Origin: Bacteroidetes bacterium UBA7674 | GTDB taxonomy: Bacteria; Bacteroidota; Bacteroidia; Chitinophagales; Chitinophagaceae | Assembly: GCA_002483105.1 (NCBI GenBank) | Contig: DLHG01000015.1 | Location: forward strand, 124,001-188,000 | Direction: 5' to 3' | DNA: 64,000 nucleotides | Part shown: in pieces, positions 44,207 through 53,654 of the stretch | Position numbering within the stretch: position 1 is the stretch's first letter | How the letters are laid out: each line of letters begins with the position of its first letter | Made by a program: the position numbers and the translations under genes | The notes under the pieces: model-generated | Told to the model about the DNA's origin: nothing | The model's input: the letters and a program-made list of their open reading frames with translations, nothing else | Database searches by the model: none

Positions 44207-45412
44207 GTGAAAAACGTATTACTCATAGGATCAGAATTAGGAAAGGGAGGAGCAGAACGCTCTATCTCTCTTCTTAGTGCGCACCTGGAAAAACAGGGGT
44301 ACTATGTAATATTATGTATCCTGTCCGGGAAAGGCAGGGAACGATTCTACGAAACCTGTCAACGCGTAATATTTATAGACCCACCGGAACATTCCGGTAT
44401 CATAGGCAAAATAAAAAGCTGGCGACACAGGCTGAAAAAAGTAAGGCAGATTAAGAAGGACAATAGCATTGAAGTATCTATCAGCTTCCTGGAAGGGCCT
44501 GACTATATAAACGTGCTTACCCGTGGAAAAGAAAAAATAGTGCTCAGCATACGTGGCTCGAAAGCATTCGACAAAGTAATTGCGGGACCAATGGGCTTGA
44601 TCCGTAAAAAGATCTTAATGCCATATTTATATAGCAAAGCTGATGAAATTGTATGTGTTTGTAAAGCATTATCTAAAGAACTGAATAGTCATTTTAATAT
44701 TGCAAAAGAGAAACTTACTACCATATACAACTTCTACGAGAACGAACGTATAGTAGCGCAAAGTAATGAACCACTTTGTGAAGAAGCAGAAAAAATATTC
44801 TCTAAGCCTGTCATCGTAACATCCGGGAGGCTGCACATATCTAAAGCCCAGGATAGCCTGGTGAGGATATTAAAGAAGGTAAAAGAAAAAAACGATGCCC
44901 GCCTGATGATACTGGGTGATGGGGAACTAAAAGACGATCTCATAGCGCTTTCCGAAGAGATGGGATTGACCGTTTGTGATTGGGCAACTACAAGGAAATA
45001 CACTGATGCTGATGTTTACCTGATGGGCTTTCAGCAAAATGCTTTCAAGTTTTACAGGCACAGCAGTATTTTTGCATTATCATCTTCCTGGGAAGGATTC
45101 CCCAATGTTTTTGCGGAAGCCCTAATCTGCAACATACCCGTAGTAACTACCGATTGCCACACAGGCCCCAGGGAAATATTGTGTGTACCTAACCTTCCTG
45201 AAACACAGGTGGAAGAGGCACATCGCACAGAAGTAGGTTCGCTGCTGCCCATGTTGGATGTAGTAGATGAAAAGCGTTTTGGTATCTGGGCCGAAGAGAT
45301 AGACCATTGGCTACATCAGCCCAAACCTTCTGCAGAAGCATTTGAGCAGCTCACAAGCCGCTTTACACAGGAAGAAATGATGAAAAAGTGGATAGCCACT
45401 ATTGAAAACTAA
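44207..45412 (+). CDS. Family 4 glycosyltransferase (first of the locus)
   Basis: A 401-residue GT-B enzyme. The N-terminal domain begins KNVLLIGSELGKGGAERSISLLSAHLEKQGYYV, with the GGAERS motif typical of GT4. The C-terminal domain has VTSGRLHISKAQDSLVRILKKV and SIFALSSSWEGFPNVFAEALICNIPVVTTDCHTGPREIL, the E-x7-E nucleotide-sugar region. The start codon is GTG, three bases after the amidotransferase stop; no ATG gives a complete N-terminus. It should add one sugar to the lipid-linked repeat unit. Confidence 0.9.
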   Translation: MKNVLLIGSELGKGGAERSISLLSAHLEKQGYYVILCILSGKGRERFYETCQRVIFIDPPEHSGIIGKIKSWRHRLKKVRQIKKDNSIEVSISFLEGPDYINVLTRGKEKIVLSIRGSKAFDKVIAGPMGLIRKKILMPYLYSKADEIVCVCKALSKELNSHFNIAKEKLTTIYNFYENERIVAQSNEPLCEEAEKIFSKPVIVTSGRLHISKAQDSLVRILKKVKEKNDARLMILGDGELKDDLIALSEEMGLTVCDWATTRKYTDADVYLMGFQQNAFKFYRHSSIFALSSSWEGFPNVFAEALICNIPVVTTDCHTGPREILCVPNLPETQVEEAHRTEVGSLLPMLDVVDEKRFGIWAEEIDHWLHQPKPSAEAFEQLTSRFTQEEMMKKWIATIEN

Positions 45413-45421
45413 ACGCAGGCC

Positions 45422-46528
45422 ATGAGAATATTAATAGTAGATAGTTCCATCGCATTTACGGGTGCATTTAAGTGCGCCGTAAATGAAGCTGAACTGCTAT
45501 CACCAAACCATACATTCATCTTTGTACTACCCGCAAAAAGCACGCTAAAGCCTTACCTCGAAGAAAAGGGTTTCACCGTATACATGCTGCCGATGGTGGA
45601 GATCAGCAAGTCGGTAAAGGGCTTACTACTTTACCTGCCTATGCTTTTCAGAAATGCGATGGCGCTAAAGAAGATCGTGAAGAAGGAAAAGATAGACGTT
45701 CTGCAAATGAACGACTTCTACAATCTGCTGGGCATGATGCTGAAGCGTAATGGCTTCAAGGGCAAACTCATCACCTATGTACGTTTCCTGCCATCATCAC
45801 GCCCTGCACCGCTTCGTAACTTATGGACGAGCTATGCGCAAAAATATTCCGACAAAGTCATCACCGTTTCTAAAGTGGCAATGGATCAGCTTCCGGCGCA
45901 CCCGGATACCATGTTCATTTACGATCCGGTAAAACTTGAGGAAAAACTACCACCAAAGGACTATACAGATAAAAAGATAATAGACATCCTTTTCCAGGGT
46001 AATTACATTCGGGGCAAAGGTCAGGATGCAGGGCTTGAGGCATTTATCATTGCTCACGGACAAAACCCTAACCTTCGCCTCAGGTTTGCGGGCGGCGATA
46101 TGGGCCTGGAGAAGAACCGTGAATTCAAGCAGCAACTGCAGGACAGAGTGGCATCACTTAACCTCCAGGATGTGGTGACATTTACAGCATTTTGCTCAAG
46201 TGTGGAAGCAGGAATCAAAGAAGCCGATATAGTATTGAACTTCTCCGAATCAGAATCATTCTCCATGACTTGTCTCGAAGCTTCTTTCTATGGCACGGCT
46301 TTAGTTGCCACAAGATGTGGTGGCCCTGAAGAGATCATCATTGACAACGAAACGGGCTTCCTGGTACCATTAGGCGACTATAATGCTATGGCAGAGGCCA
46401 TACTGAAATTGGCTAATGATTTTGAACTGAGAAAGTCATTTGCTATGGCTGCAAAAGAAAGGGTGAATAAAGAGTTTCCAACACATAAATTTGTAACTGA
46501 GTTTGAGCAGGTGCTCAGCGAATTTTAA
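45422..46528 (+). CDS. Family 4 glycosyltransferase (second of the locus)
   Basis: A 368-residue GT-B enzyme. The C-terminal half is clear: ILFQGNYIRGKGQDAGLEAFIIAH, LRLRFAGGDMGLEKN, and the donor-binding SESFSMTCLEASFYGTALVATRCGGPEEII with the two Glu of E-x7-E. The N-terminal domain, MRILIVDSSIAFTGAFKCAVNEAELL, starts the acceptor side. It begins nine bases after the previous gene and two bases before the next, so the three transferases are translated from one message. Sugar specificity is unknown. Confidence 0.9.
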   Translation: MRILIVDSSIAFTGAFKCAVNEAELLSPNHTFIFVLPAKSTLKPYLEEKGFTVYMLPMVEISKSVKGLLLYLPMLFRNAMALKKIVKKEKIDVLQMNDFYNLLGMMLKRNGFKGKLITYVRFLPSSRPAPLRNLWTSYAQKYSDKVITVSKVAMDQLPAHPDTMFIYDPVKLEEKLPPKDYTDKKIIDILFQGNYIRGKGQDAGLEAFIIAHGQNPNLRLRFAGGDMGLEKNREFKQQLQDRVASLNLQDVVTFTAFCSSVEAGIKEADIVLNFSESESFSMTCLEASFYGTALVATRCGGPEEIIIDNETGFLVPLGDYNAMAEAILKLANDFELRKSFAMAAKERVNKEFPTHKFVTEFEQVLSEF

Positions 46529-46530
46529 TA

Positions 46531-47610
46531 ATGGATAGAGAGAGTCGCATATTTTTTTTAGTCCCTTACCCTGTAAAGCGGGCGCCTTCGCAGCGCTTCC
46601 GGGTAGAGCTATTTGAGCCCGCTCTTAAAGAAGCCAATATAAAATACACCATCAGCTCCTTTATAGACGAAGAGACCTGGAATATCCTGTATAACAATGG
46701 TTCATCGCTGAAGAAAGCACTCGGAATTATTAAAGGATACCTACGCCGAACAAAAAATGTGCTGTGGGACGTTCGAAAATACAACCATGTATTCATCCAC
46801 AGGGAAGCATCACCACTCGGTCCGCCGATATTTGAATGGATACTCACCAAACTGTGGCGCAAAAAGGTCATCTATGATTTCGACGATGCGATCTGGATAC
46901 CCAATACCAGTAATGAGAATAAGATAGCCGCGCTGCTAAAAGCCAACTGGAAAGTAAAGTACATCTGCAAATGGGTGGATACCGTAGTAGCGGGCAATAA
47001 ATTCCTTTGCGACTTCGCCGGCCAATACAATAAAAATGTGGTGTGCATACCTACTGTCGTAGATACGGAGAACGGCCACAACAAGATCAAAGAACATCGC
47101 GAAGACACTATCCTCGTCGGCTGGACGGGAAGCCACTCTACCCTGCCTTTTTTAGACCAAATAATTCCAACACTGCAAGACCTTCACAACGAGCAGCCTT
47201 TTACTTTATTGGTCATTGCCAACAAAAAGCCGGACTATAACTTCCCCTCATTAATGTTTATCCCCTGGAAAGAGGAAACGGAGATAGAAGACCTGCTTAA
47301 TGCAGATATAGGCCTTATGCCACTTACCGCAGACGCCTGGAGTGAAGGTAAATGCGGCTTCAAGCTGATACAATATTTATCATTGGGCATCCCAGCGGTA
47401 GCATCGCCTGTAGGCGTCAACAGTACGATCATAGAGAATGGCCGCAATGGTTATATAGCTCATACGCCTGAAGATTGGAAACAACACTTGCTGTCCCTGA
47501 TGAAAGACCTCACTTCCCGCAAAGAAATGGGTAAGGTAGGGAGGGAAAAAATAGTAAATGAATACAGTGTTCAGTCTCAGAAGAACACATTCCTTTCCTT
47601 ATTCAAATAG
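46531..47610 (+). CDS. Family 4-like glycosyltransferase (third of the locus)
   Basis: A 359-residue GT-B protein. IFFLVPYPVKRAPSQRFRVELFEPAL and FIHREASPLGPPIFEWILTKLWRKKVIYDFDDAIW mark the group, which carries a YDFDDAIW motif near the domain junction. The C-terminal part has DTILVGWTGSHSTLPFL, DIGLMPLTADAWSEGKCGFKLIQYLSLGIPAVASPVGVN, with the E-x7 donor site in the usual place. It converges on the Wzy-like gene, two bases apart. Sugar specificity cannot be read. Confidence 0.86.
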   Translation: MDRESRIFFLVPYPVKRAPSQRFRVELFEPALKEANIKYTISSFIDEETWNILYNNGSSLKKALGIIKGYLRRTKNVLWDVRKYNHVFIHREASPLGPPIFEWILTKLWRKKVIYDFDDAIWIPNTSNENKIAALLKANWKVKYICKWVDTVVAGNKFLCDFAGQYNKNVVCIPTVVDTENGHNKIKEHREDTILVGWTGSHSTLPFLDQIIPTLQDLHNEQPFTLLVIANKKPDYNFPSLMFIPWKEETEIEDLLNADIGLMPLTADAWSEGKCGFKLIQYLSLGIPAVASPVGVNSTIIENGRNGYIAHTPEDWKQHLLSLMKDLTSRKEMGKVGREKIVNEYSVQSQKNTFLSLFK

Positions 47611-47612
47611 CA

Positions 47613-48962
47613 TTACCACCTAAAGGATAGTATATTCTTGACGATAGGCTTGTTCTTGTAGTATATCAACACCAATGCCAGGCCGTAGAACGGCAAACAA
47701 GGTATCCGGTACCTGGATAGCGCCCCGAAGTTGTAAGAAGATATACCTACCGCGAAAGCAAACACCAACGTAAATATCAGGCAGAACTGAATGGTAGGGT
47801 CGCTTTTAATCGTTCGCCAGCATTGCACCAACCCTACACTAAATGCCACCTTTATCGTTACCCAAAGGAACATAAGCGCCTCCAGGGCATTCAGCATTTG
47901 TATCGGCTTGGTGGTTTCCCATACATAAGGACGGAACAAGCTTACATTTACCGCCAGCGGAAACTTCTTCAACATACCCATAAAACTCGGGTCGAGTTCA
48001 CCCAATGTATATCCCGAACCCTCGTCGCCTGACATGGAATTGATATAATTACGTGTTACAAGAGATGTCTTCGCTACGTTCTGCAGGGAGTACTTTCCCA
48101 GGCTTTGTGAGAACTTATCAGAGAAGTATAACAATCCCCCTACGGAGATCACTACGATAAACGTTTTCACGAAAACACGCATTGACTGGCTGGGAATACT
48201 ATGAGAATACGTAAATAATATCCATAATGCCAGTGCCGGCAAAAAGGCCAGTAGTATATATACCTTAATAACAGCCACAAAGTAAAAGCTCACAAGCGTG
48301 AGTATGATATTCTTAGCACTAAAGTCACGATGTATCAATATCCGGAATGCACCATAGGTCATCCAGCCAAGGCCGAACATACAGATGGTATCCTTAAATA
48401 TACCCGAGCCCCACATGATAGTACTGGGAATATACAGGGTACAAATAGCAATATACTTGAGGTAAGCCGGGTACTTTAATGCGAATGTGCGGAACAGCGC
48501 CCACATACCGGTGAATGATATTACACCGAATATCACTGCTATGGGCAAATAAGTAGTAAATGTGAATATCCCGATAAAGGCAACCAGTGCAACAACCGTA
48601 TATTCTGCCGGAGACTCATACCAGGGCAGCAATGATGATATATAAGAGGAATACTCATTATCGTACCATTGTGGTATCCCTAATACTAAATTGAACCATT
48701 TCCCTATTGACTCATCGAAAGCACTATTAACAACCTGTGCGTGCTCAAAATAGTTGGACGTATCACCACCACCGTAGTAATACTGGTATATCATACCGAT
48801 AAAAATTGCACCTACTATCTTTACTGTAAGACCGGGTAGAAAATATTTTCTCCAGGGGTGGCCGACAGGATACCTACGCTCACGAAAGATAAAAGCGACC
48901 AAATAAATGATCACTAAATAGAAGGGAAGTAAGAAATAGTCAAGTAAAGTTATAAATTGCAT
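47613..48962 (-). CDS. Polytopic membrane protein, Wzy-like polymerase candidate
   Basis: A 449-residue protein with about ten to twelve hydrophobic helices. I recognise no strict motif. A large extracytoplasmic loop lies near residues 65-125 (YYYGGGDTSNYFEHAQVV then WYDNEYSSYISSLLPWYESP) and a second at about 285-345 (SMSGDEGSGYTLGELDPSF). Wzy polymerases and O-antigen ligases share exactly this topology with little sequence conservation, and no other polymerase is present in the locus. It is the only gene of the core locus on the minus strand, between three transferases and the second amidotransferase. An EpsG-like or GT39-like role is an alternative. Confidence 0.55.
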   Translation of the reverse strand: MQFITLLDYFLLPFYLVIIYLVAFIFRERRYPVGHPWRKYFLPGLTVKIVGAIFIGMIYQYYYGGGDTSNYFEHAQVVNSAFDESIGKWFNLVLGIPQWYDNEYSSYISSLLPWYESPAEYTVVALVAFIGIFTFTTYLPIAVIFGVISFTGMWALFRTFALKYPAYLKYIAICTLYIPSTIMWGSGIFKDTICMFGLGWMTYGAFRILIHRDFSAKNIILTLVSFYFVAVIKVYILLAFLPALALWILFTYSHSIPSQSMRVFVKTFIVVISVGGLLYFSDKFSQSLGKYSLQNVAKTSLVTRNYINSMSGDEGSGYTLGELDPSFMGMLKKFPLAVNVSLFRPYVWETTKPIQMLNALEALMFLWVTIKVAFSVGLVQCWRTIKSDPTIQFCLIFTLVFAFAVGISSYNFGALSRYRIPCLPFYGLALVLIYYKNKPIVKNILSFRW

Positions 48963-49017
48963 TTACTTTGAATTTCTGATTTGAACATCCAATTTACAAT
49001 ATCCATTTATACTGTTC

Positions 49018-50928
49018 ATGTGTGGCATTACCGGTTATTATGCTTATAAAGAAAAGCATAGCACTAACATAGCAAAAATATCCCAGTCAAATCTTAAGCT
49101 GTCGTTAAGGGGGCCTGATTGCGGTAATATTTATAACGATTTTAACATAGCGCTTGGGCACAGGCGCTTATCCATCATTGATACCTCTGATGTGGCCAAT
49201 CAGCCTATGCAAGATGTATCCGGCAGGTATGTAATTGTTTTTAATGGAGAGATATTTAATTACCAGGAACTGTCCGCTAAATATCTGAAAGAAACATGGC
49301 AAAGAATAAGCGGTCCGAAGACAGCTTCTGACACCGAAGTATTACTTTACCTGCTGATAGAATATGGTACGCAATGCCTGGAATGGCTCAGCGGATTTTT
49401 TGCTTTTGCTCTTTACGATAAGGAAACCGGCAAGCTCTTGCTAGCCCGCGATAGATTTGGAAAAAAACCGCTACTCTACTACATGGGCAATGGCTTCATA
49501 GCTTTTGCCTCTGAAATGAAAGCACTGCTGGAGTATGGCATACCAAAAGAAATTGACTACACGGTTGTCAGCCAGTATTTCCAACTCAACTACATTCCCC
49601 AGCCGCAAAGCATGATAAAAGGTGTGGCTAAGCTAAAACCTGCCCACTACATGGTATTCTCTGCCAATGGTATGGAAGAATATGCCCCCTATTACACGCT
49701 GGCTACAAACCCCACTGAATACGATCACTACACTTACGACCAGGCCAAAGAAGAGCTCATTAAAAGAATGGATGTCTCTGTGCAAGAGCGCATGATATCT
49801 GATGTACCGCTCGGCGCTTTCCTCAGCGGCGGTATAGACTCCTCCGTTATAGTAGCCCTTGCCAGCAGGCATACGTTACAGCTCAATACGTTTTCTATCG
49901 GCTATAAGGACAATACGTTTTTCGATGAAACGAAATACGCAAAGCTCGTTGCTAAAAAATACAATACTAATCACACCGTCTTTTCTCTAAGCAATAACGA
50001 CTTCCTCGAACATCTATATGATGTACTGGATTATATAGACGAACCATTTGCTGATTCATCAGCACTACCTGTGTATATCCTGAGTAAGCAAACACGCAAG
50101 CACGTAACCGTAGCCCTCAGCGGCGATGGCGGCGATGAGGTATTTGCCGGATATAACAAACATGCTGCCGAATGGAAAATAAGGCAGGCCTCCATGGCCA
50201 ATAAACTGGTGAAAGCCGGTATGCCATTGTGGAGTTCATTGCCAAGGAGCCGCAACAGCAAACTCACCAATCTATTCCGCCAGTTGCATCGTTTTGCCGA
50301 GGGTGCAGAGCTTCCTGTAAAGGAACGCTACTGGCGCTGGGCATCTTTCATTAATGAGAAAGAAGCCGCTTATCTGTTTCATCCTGATAAAGCTGCAGAA
50401 ATAGATAATGCCATGCTGAAACAGGAAAAAGAACACCTCCTTTCAGTGATCAAAACTGATGATTTCAACGAGATACTTCTGGCTGATATGAACCTGGTAT
50501 TGGCGGGCGACATGCTAGTGAAGGTTGATCTGATGAGCATGGCCAATAGCCTTGAGGTAAGAAGTCCTTTCCTTGACTACAAGGTGGTCGACTTTGCCTT
50601 TTCCCTGCCCGATTCATACAAGATCAATAGTAAACTCAAAAAGAGAATACTGCAGGATGCCTTCAGGCCAATGCTGCCTGCTGAAATATACAACAGGCCC
50701 AAGCATGGTTTTGAAATCCCACTGCTCGACTGGTTCCGTAAAGAATTATGGGGATTAATTAATGACGACCTGCTAAGTAAGGAATTTGTAGAACAGCAAG
50801 GCATCTTTAATGTAAAAGCCACTGAGAACCTGAAGAATAAATTGCTCAGCAACAATCCTGAAGATACGCACGCTACTATCTGGGCGCTCATCGTCTTTCA
50901 ATACTGGTGGAAAAAGTATATCGCTTAA
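49018..50928 (+). CDS. asnB: Asparagine synthase (glutamine-hydrolysing)-type amidotransferase 2
   Basis: A 636-residue class II amidotransferase, paralogous to the one at 42335. MCGITGYYAYKEK gives the nucleophile Cys. LSLRGPDCGNIY, FNGEIFNYQEL and the ATP loop FLSGGIDSSVIVALAS are intact, so both copies look active. Sequence differs much from copy 1, which argues against recent duplication. A second enzyme of this type in one polysaccharide locus suggests amidation of two different acceptors, or one true asparagine synthase plus one sugar-acid amidotransferase. It is transcribed away from the Wzy-like gene across a 55-base gap. Confidence 0.85.
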   Translation: MCGITGYYAYKEKHSTNIAKISQSNLKLSLRGPDCGNIYNDFNIALGHRRLSIIDTSDVANQPMQDVSGRYVIVFNGEIFNYQELSAKYLKETWQRISGPKTASDTEVLLYLLIEYGTQCLEWLSGFFAFALYDKETGKLLLARDRFGKKPLLYYMGNGFIAFASEMKALLEYGIPKEIDYTVVSQYFQLNYIPQPQSMIKGVAKLKPAHYMVFSANGMEEYAPYYTLATNPTEYDHYTYDQAKEELIKRMDVSVQERMISDVPLGAFLSGGIDSSVIVALASRHTLQLNTFSIGYKDNTFFDETKYAKLVAKKYNTNHTVFSLSNNDFLEHLYDVLDYIDEPFADSSALPVYILSKQTRKHVTVALSGDGGDEVFAGYNKHAAEWKIRQASMANKLVKAGMPLWSSLPRSRNSKLTNLFRQLHRFAEGAELPVKERYWRWASFINEKEAAYLFHPDKAAEIDNAMLKQEKEHLLSVIKTDDFNEILLADMNLVLAGDMLVKVDLMSMANSLEVRSPFLDYKVVDFAFSLPDSYKINSKLKKRILQDAFRPMLPAEIYNRPKHGFEIPLLDWFRKELWGLINDDLLSKEFVEQQGIFNVKATENLKNKLLSNNPEDTHATIWALIVFQYWWKKYIA

Positions 50929-51151
50929 CTAAGCGATAACGCCGAAATCCTTACTGGTGGCTTAATTATGCACTATTATTAGGGCATAATTGTTACTGTA
51001 CGCTATATAAATACGGATCTGTTTTACGAGGTACTTTCCTTGAAACTGAATAGATGCTGTAGTCGTATATCAAAGCACACCTAATTAAACATGAGCTTAG
51101 CAACACAAATAGAGAATATTTTATATAAACTAAACATCCATAAAACTTTTC

Positions 51152-51159
51152 TACTTTTG
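51152..51159 (+). promoter_or_regulatory. Candidate -7 element before the fourth glycosyltransferase gene
   Basis: TACTTTTG fits TAnnTTTG and ends 16 bases before the ATG at 51176. A 247-base gap precedes this gene, so a separate promoter is plausible. Confidence 0.5.
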
Positions 51160-51175
51160 AAAGACGTAAGATAAG

Positions 51176-52399
51176 ATGCCGAGGGTACTGAGAATATTAA
51201 ACAGATTGATCATTGGTGGGCCAGCGCTAAACGCAACCTATCTCACTAAATACATGGCTCCCGAGTTCGAAACCACGCTGGTAATAGGTGGAAAAGACGA
51301 CCATGAGCAAGACGCAGACCATCTTACTTACAATCTTGGCATAGACCCTGTTGTGATTCCGGAAATGAAACGTGCCATTCATCCTATTAGTGACGGGCAG
51401 GCATACAGAAGGGTAAAAGAGCTCATCCAGAAATTCAAACCCGATATAGTACATACCCACGCCGCCAAATCCGGCGTAATAGGCCGTATGGCTGCCGATG
51501 CCTGCAAAGTGCCGGTAATAGTACATACATTCCATGGACATGTATTCCATAGCTATTTCAACAAACTTACTACCAGTACGTTCATACACATTGAGCGATA
51601 CCTTGCCAAGCGTTCCAGCGGCATTATCGCCATCAGTAAAACGCAGAAAGAAGAACTGTGCAATACCTATAATATCTGCCCGGAAGAAAAGGTGAATATC
51701 ATCCCACTGGGGCTTGACCTTGATAAATTCAAAAGAGGGGTTGACGATAAACGCGCGTCTTTCAGGACTAAGTATTTTATAAAAGACGATGAAATAGCTA
51801 TTGGTATCATAGGCAGGATAGTACCTGTAAAGAACCACAGCTTGTTTGTGGCCATTGCTGCCAAGGTATTAGAAAAGGCGAACCAGAAAGTAAAATTCAT
51901 CATTATTGGTGATGGCGAAAACCGGGAGCAGACAGAACATGAACTCCAACTTGCCGGTATTGATTATGCTTACTTCATTAAAGAGCCGCGAGAAGCAACC
52001 GTTATCTGTACTTCATGGCAAACGGAAATGGATGTAGTGTTGGCAGGTTTAGATATCGTTACGCTTACTTCTCACAATGAGGGAACACCTGTGTCATTAA
52101 TAGAAGCTCAGGCTGCTGCCAAGCCCGTAGTCTCTACAAATGTTGGTGGCGTATCAGACGCTGTACAACATAATGTGACCGGCTTCATAACTGAGCCTGA
52201 CAATGTCGAACAATTTGCTGAAGCGATCTTGATGCTCTGCGAGAATAATGACCTAAGACTACAGTTCGGACTGAAAGGCCGAGAATTAGTTCACCAGAAA
52301 TTCTCTTATCAAAGGCTTATCACCGACATGTCGGCCTACTATTACAAATTGCTGGATGAAAGCAAAGTAAAGAACGGAAAACACTTCGCCGGAAAATAG
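51176..52399 (+). CDS. Family 4 glycosyltransferase (fourth of the locus)
   Basis: A 407-residue GT-B enzyme. The N-terminal half has ILNRLIIGGPALNATYLTKYM and PDIVHTHAAKSGVIGRMAA with HTFHGHVFHSYF, the acceptor-side loops of GT4. The donor side has IIGRIVPVKNHSLFVAIAAK, FIIIGDGENREQ and LTSHNEGTPVSLIEAQAAAKPVVSTNVGGVSDAV with the E-x7-E pair. It is separated from the earlier genes by 247 bases and probably has its own promoter. It abuts the convergent epimerase gene without a gap. Confidence 0.9.
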   Translation: MPRVLRILNRLIIGGPALNATYLTKYMAPEFETTLVIGGKDDHEQDADHLTYNLGIDPVVIPEMKRAIHPISDGQAYRRVKELIQKFKPDIVHTHAAKSGVIGRMAADACKVPVIVHTFHGHVFHSYFNKLTTSTFIHIERYLAKRSSGIIAISKTQKEELCNTYNICPEEKVNIIPLGLDLDKFKRGVDDKRASFRTKYFIKDDEIAIGIIGRIVPVKNHSLFVAIAAKVLEKANQKVKFIIIGDGENREQTEHELQLAGIDYAYFIKEPREATVICTSWQTEMDVVLAGLDIVTLTSHNEGTPVSLIEAQAAAKPVVSTNVGGVSDAVQHNVTGFITEPDNVEQFAEAILMLCENNDLRLQFGLKGRELVHQKFSYQRLITDMSAYYYKLLDESKVKNGKHFAGK

Positions 52400-53383
52400 T
52401 TAGCTGTACATCTCTTTAAAGAATTCAACGGTCTGTGCCAGGCCATCCATGAATCTTTTGGTTGGTTCATAACCCAGGTGTTTCCTGGCCAATGATATAT
52501 CTGCCAGCGAGTTACGGATATCACCTTCGCGCTCTTCACGATAGGTAGCTTCGTGCTCTTTACCCAGCATCTCGCGGATAGAACTATAGAGTAAGTTCAC
52601 CGAGAAGTTCTCACCTACAGCCACGTTATATGCCTTGCCAAATGCATCATCATTCTCTGCCAACATACCGCGTATATTAGCCTGAACTGCGTTATCTACA
52701 TAGGTGAAATCCCTTGTCTGCTCTCCATCTCCGTTGATGTACACAGGTGTTTGATTCAATATTCCACTTACGAATAAAGGTATCACGGCTGCATAAGGAC
52801 CGTCAGGGTCCTGGCGTGCACCAAATACATTAAAGTATCTTAAGCCAACGATCTTCATTCCATACAGCTTACCGAAAACGTCTGCATAGAGTTCATTCGT
52901 TTTCTTTGTTACCGCATAAGGAGATAAAGGATTGCCCACTCTTTCTTCATGCTTGGGTAGATTAGGCTCATCACCATATACCGAAGAAGAAGAAGCATAC
53001 ACGAAAGTTTTTACTTTTTGCTCCTTAGCAGCCATAAGCATATTGAGGTGGCCGTTTACATTCACTGCGTTACTCGTCACAGGATCTTTTACCGAACGCG
53101 GCACTGAACCCAATGCTGCCTGGTGGGTAACATGGTCTATTCCTTCACAAGCTTTCAGGCATGTTTCATAATCGCGGATATCACCTTCAATAAAATTGAA
53201 TTGCGGATATTTTATAAACAAGTCTATATTCTTTTGGAAACCGGTTGCCAGGTTGTCAAGTACCGTTACTTTACCTGCTCCATGCTTCAACAGGTATTCA
53301 GTGATATGGGAACCGATAAATCCGGCACCACCGGTTACAAGGAAACTGCTTTTGCTGATGTCCTTTGTATGAAATACGCTCAT
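52400..53383 (-). CDS. WbpP-like UDP-N-acetylglucosamine/uronic-acid 4-epimerase
   Basis: A 327-residue short-chain dehydrogenase-fold epimerase. VTGGAGFIGSHITEYLL binds NAD. The catalytic triad is in YASSSSVYG (Ser) and SPYAVTKK (Tyr-x3-Lys). The segment AALGSVPRSVKDPVTSNAVNVNGHLNM and LRYFNVFGARQDPDGPYAAVIPLF closely follow the WbpP/TviC pattern, enzymes that invert C4 of UDP-GlcNAc or UDP-GlcNAcA to give the galacto form. Plain GalE is less likely because of this loop. It is convergent with the fourth transferase and closes the polysaccharide locus. Confidence 0.88.
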   Translation of the reverse strand: MSVFHTKDISKSSFLVTGGAGFIGSHITEYLLKHGAGKVTVLDNLATGFQKNIDLFIKYPQFNFIEGDIRDYETCLKACEGIDHVTHQAALGSVPRSVKDPVTSNAVNVNGHLNMLMAAKEQKVKTFVYASSSSVYGDEPNLPKHEERVGNPLSPYAVTKKTNELYADVFGKLYGMKIVGLRYFNVFGARQDPDGPYAAVIPLFVSGILNQTPVYINGDGEQTRDFTYVDNAVQANIRGMLAENDDAFGKAYNVAVGENFSVNLLYSSIREMLGKEHEATYREEREGDIRNSLADISLARKHLGYEPTKRFMDGLAQTVEFFKEMYS

Positions 53384-53456
53384 TGCTCTTATGCTCTATT
53401 GCCTATGTGTAAATACACGGCATCATGAATAATAAACAAATATAATAGGGACGGGA

Positions 53457-53486
53457 CAAAAAAAAGACCGTTTATGATACGGTCTT
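53457..53486 (-). terminator. Terminator after the bTHX gene
   Basis: On the minus strand the stem AAGACCGT/ACGGTCTT is followed by a run of T (seen as A-tract 53457-53465 on the plus strand), 15 bases after the stop codon. Confidence 0.85.
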
Positions 53487-53501
53487 ATAATTTTAAAGCA
53501 A

Positions 53502-53621
53502 TTATGCTTTTTTCTTAGCTGCTAAATTAGCTGTTCTTTCAGCCGAGCGAGCCGGGCGTACTTTACCAAAGCTACCGATGGTTCTTTTTCCGCGTTTAGT
53601 GCGTCTATCGCCTCTTCCCAT
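53502..53621 (-). CDS. 30S ribosomal protein bTHX
   Basis: A 39-residue, very basic protein: MGRGDRRTKRGKRTIGSFGKVR is the diagnostic start of the THX family (MGKGDxxTKRGKxxxGSxGxxRP), a small protein that binds in the 16S rRNA head of the 30S subunit. A C-terminal extension (PARSAERTANLAAKKKA) is longer than in Thermus Thx but normal for the phylum. It is below the size that gene finders often report. It lies next to the HU gene, each with its own terminator; TATTTTTG at 53647-53654 may be its -7 promoter box. Confidence 0.9.
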   Translation of the reverse strand: MGRGDRRTKRGKRTIGSFGKVRPARSAERTANLAAKKKA

Positions 53622-53646
53622 AAAATGAGTTTTTAGATTTAAAATG

Positions 53647-53654
53647 CAAAAATA
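53647..53654 (-). promoter_or_regulatory. Candidate -7 element for the bTHX gene
   Basis: On the minus strand it reads TATTTTTG, a TAnnTTTG match, 25 bases before the ATG. It lies inside the T-tract of the HU terminator. Confidence 0.5.

Noticed and set aside
51091..51174. 27-codon ATG frame just before the fourth glycosyltransferase gene
   Set aside because: It contains the candidate -7 promoter box, so it would not be transcribed with it, and has no recognisable feature.
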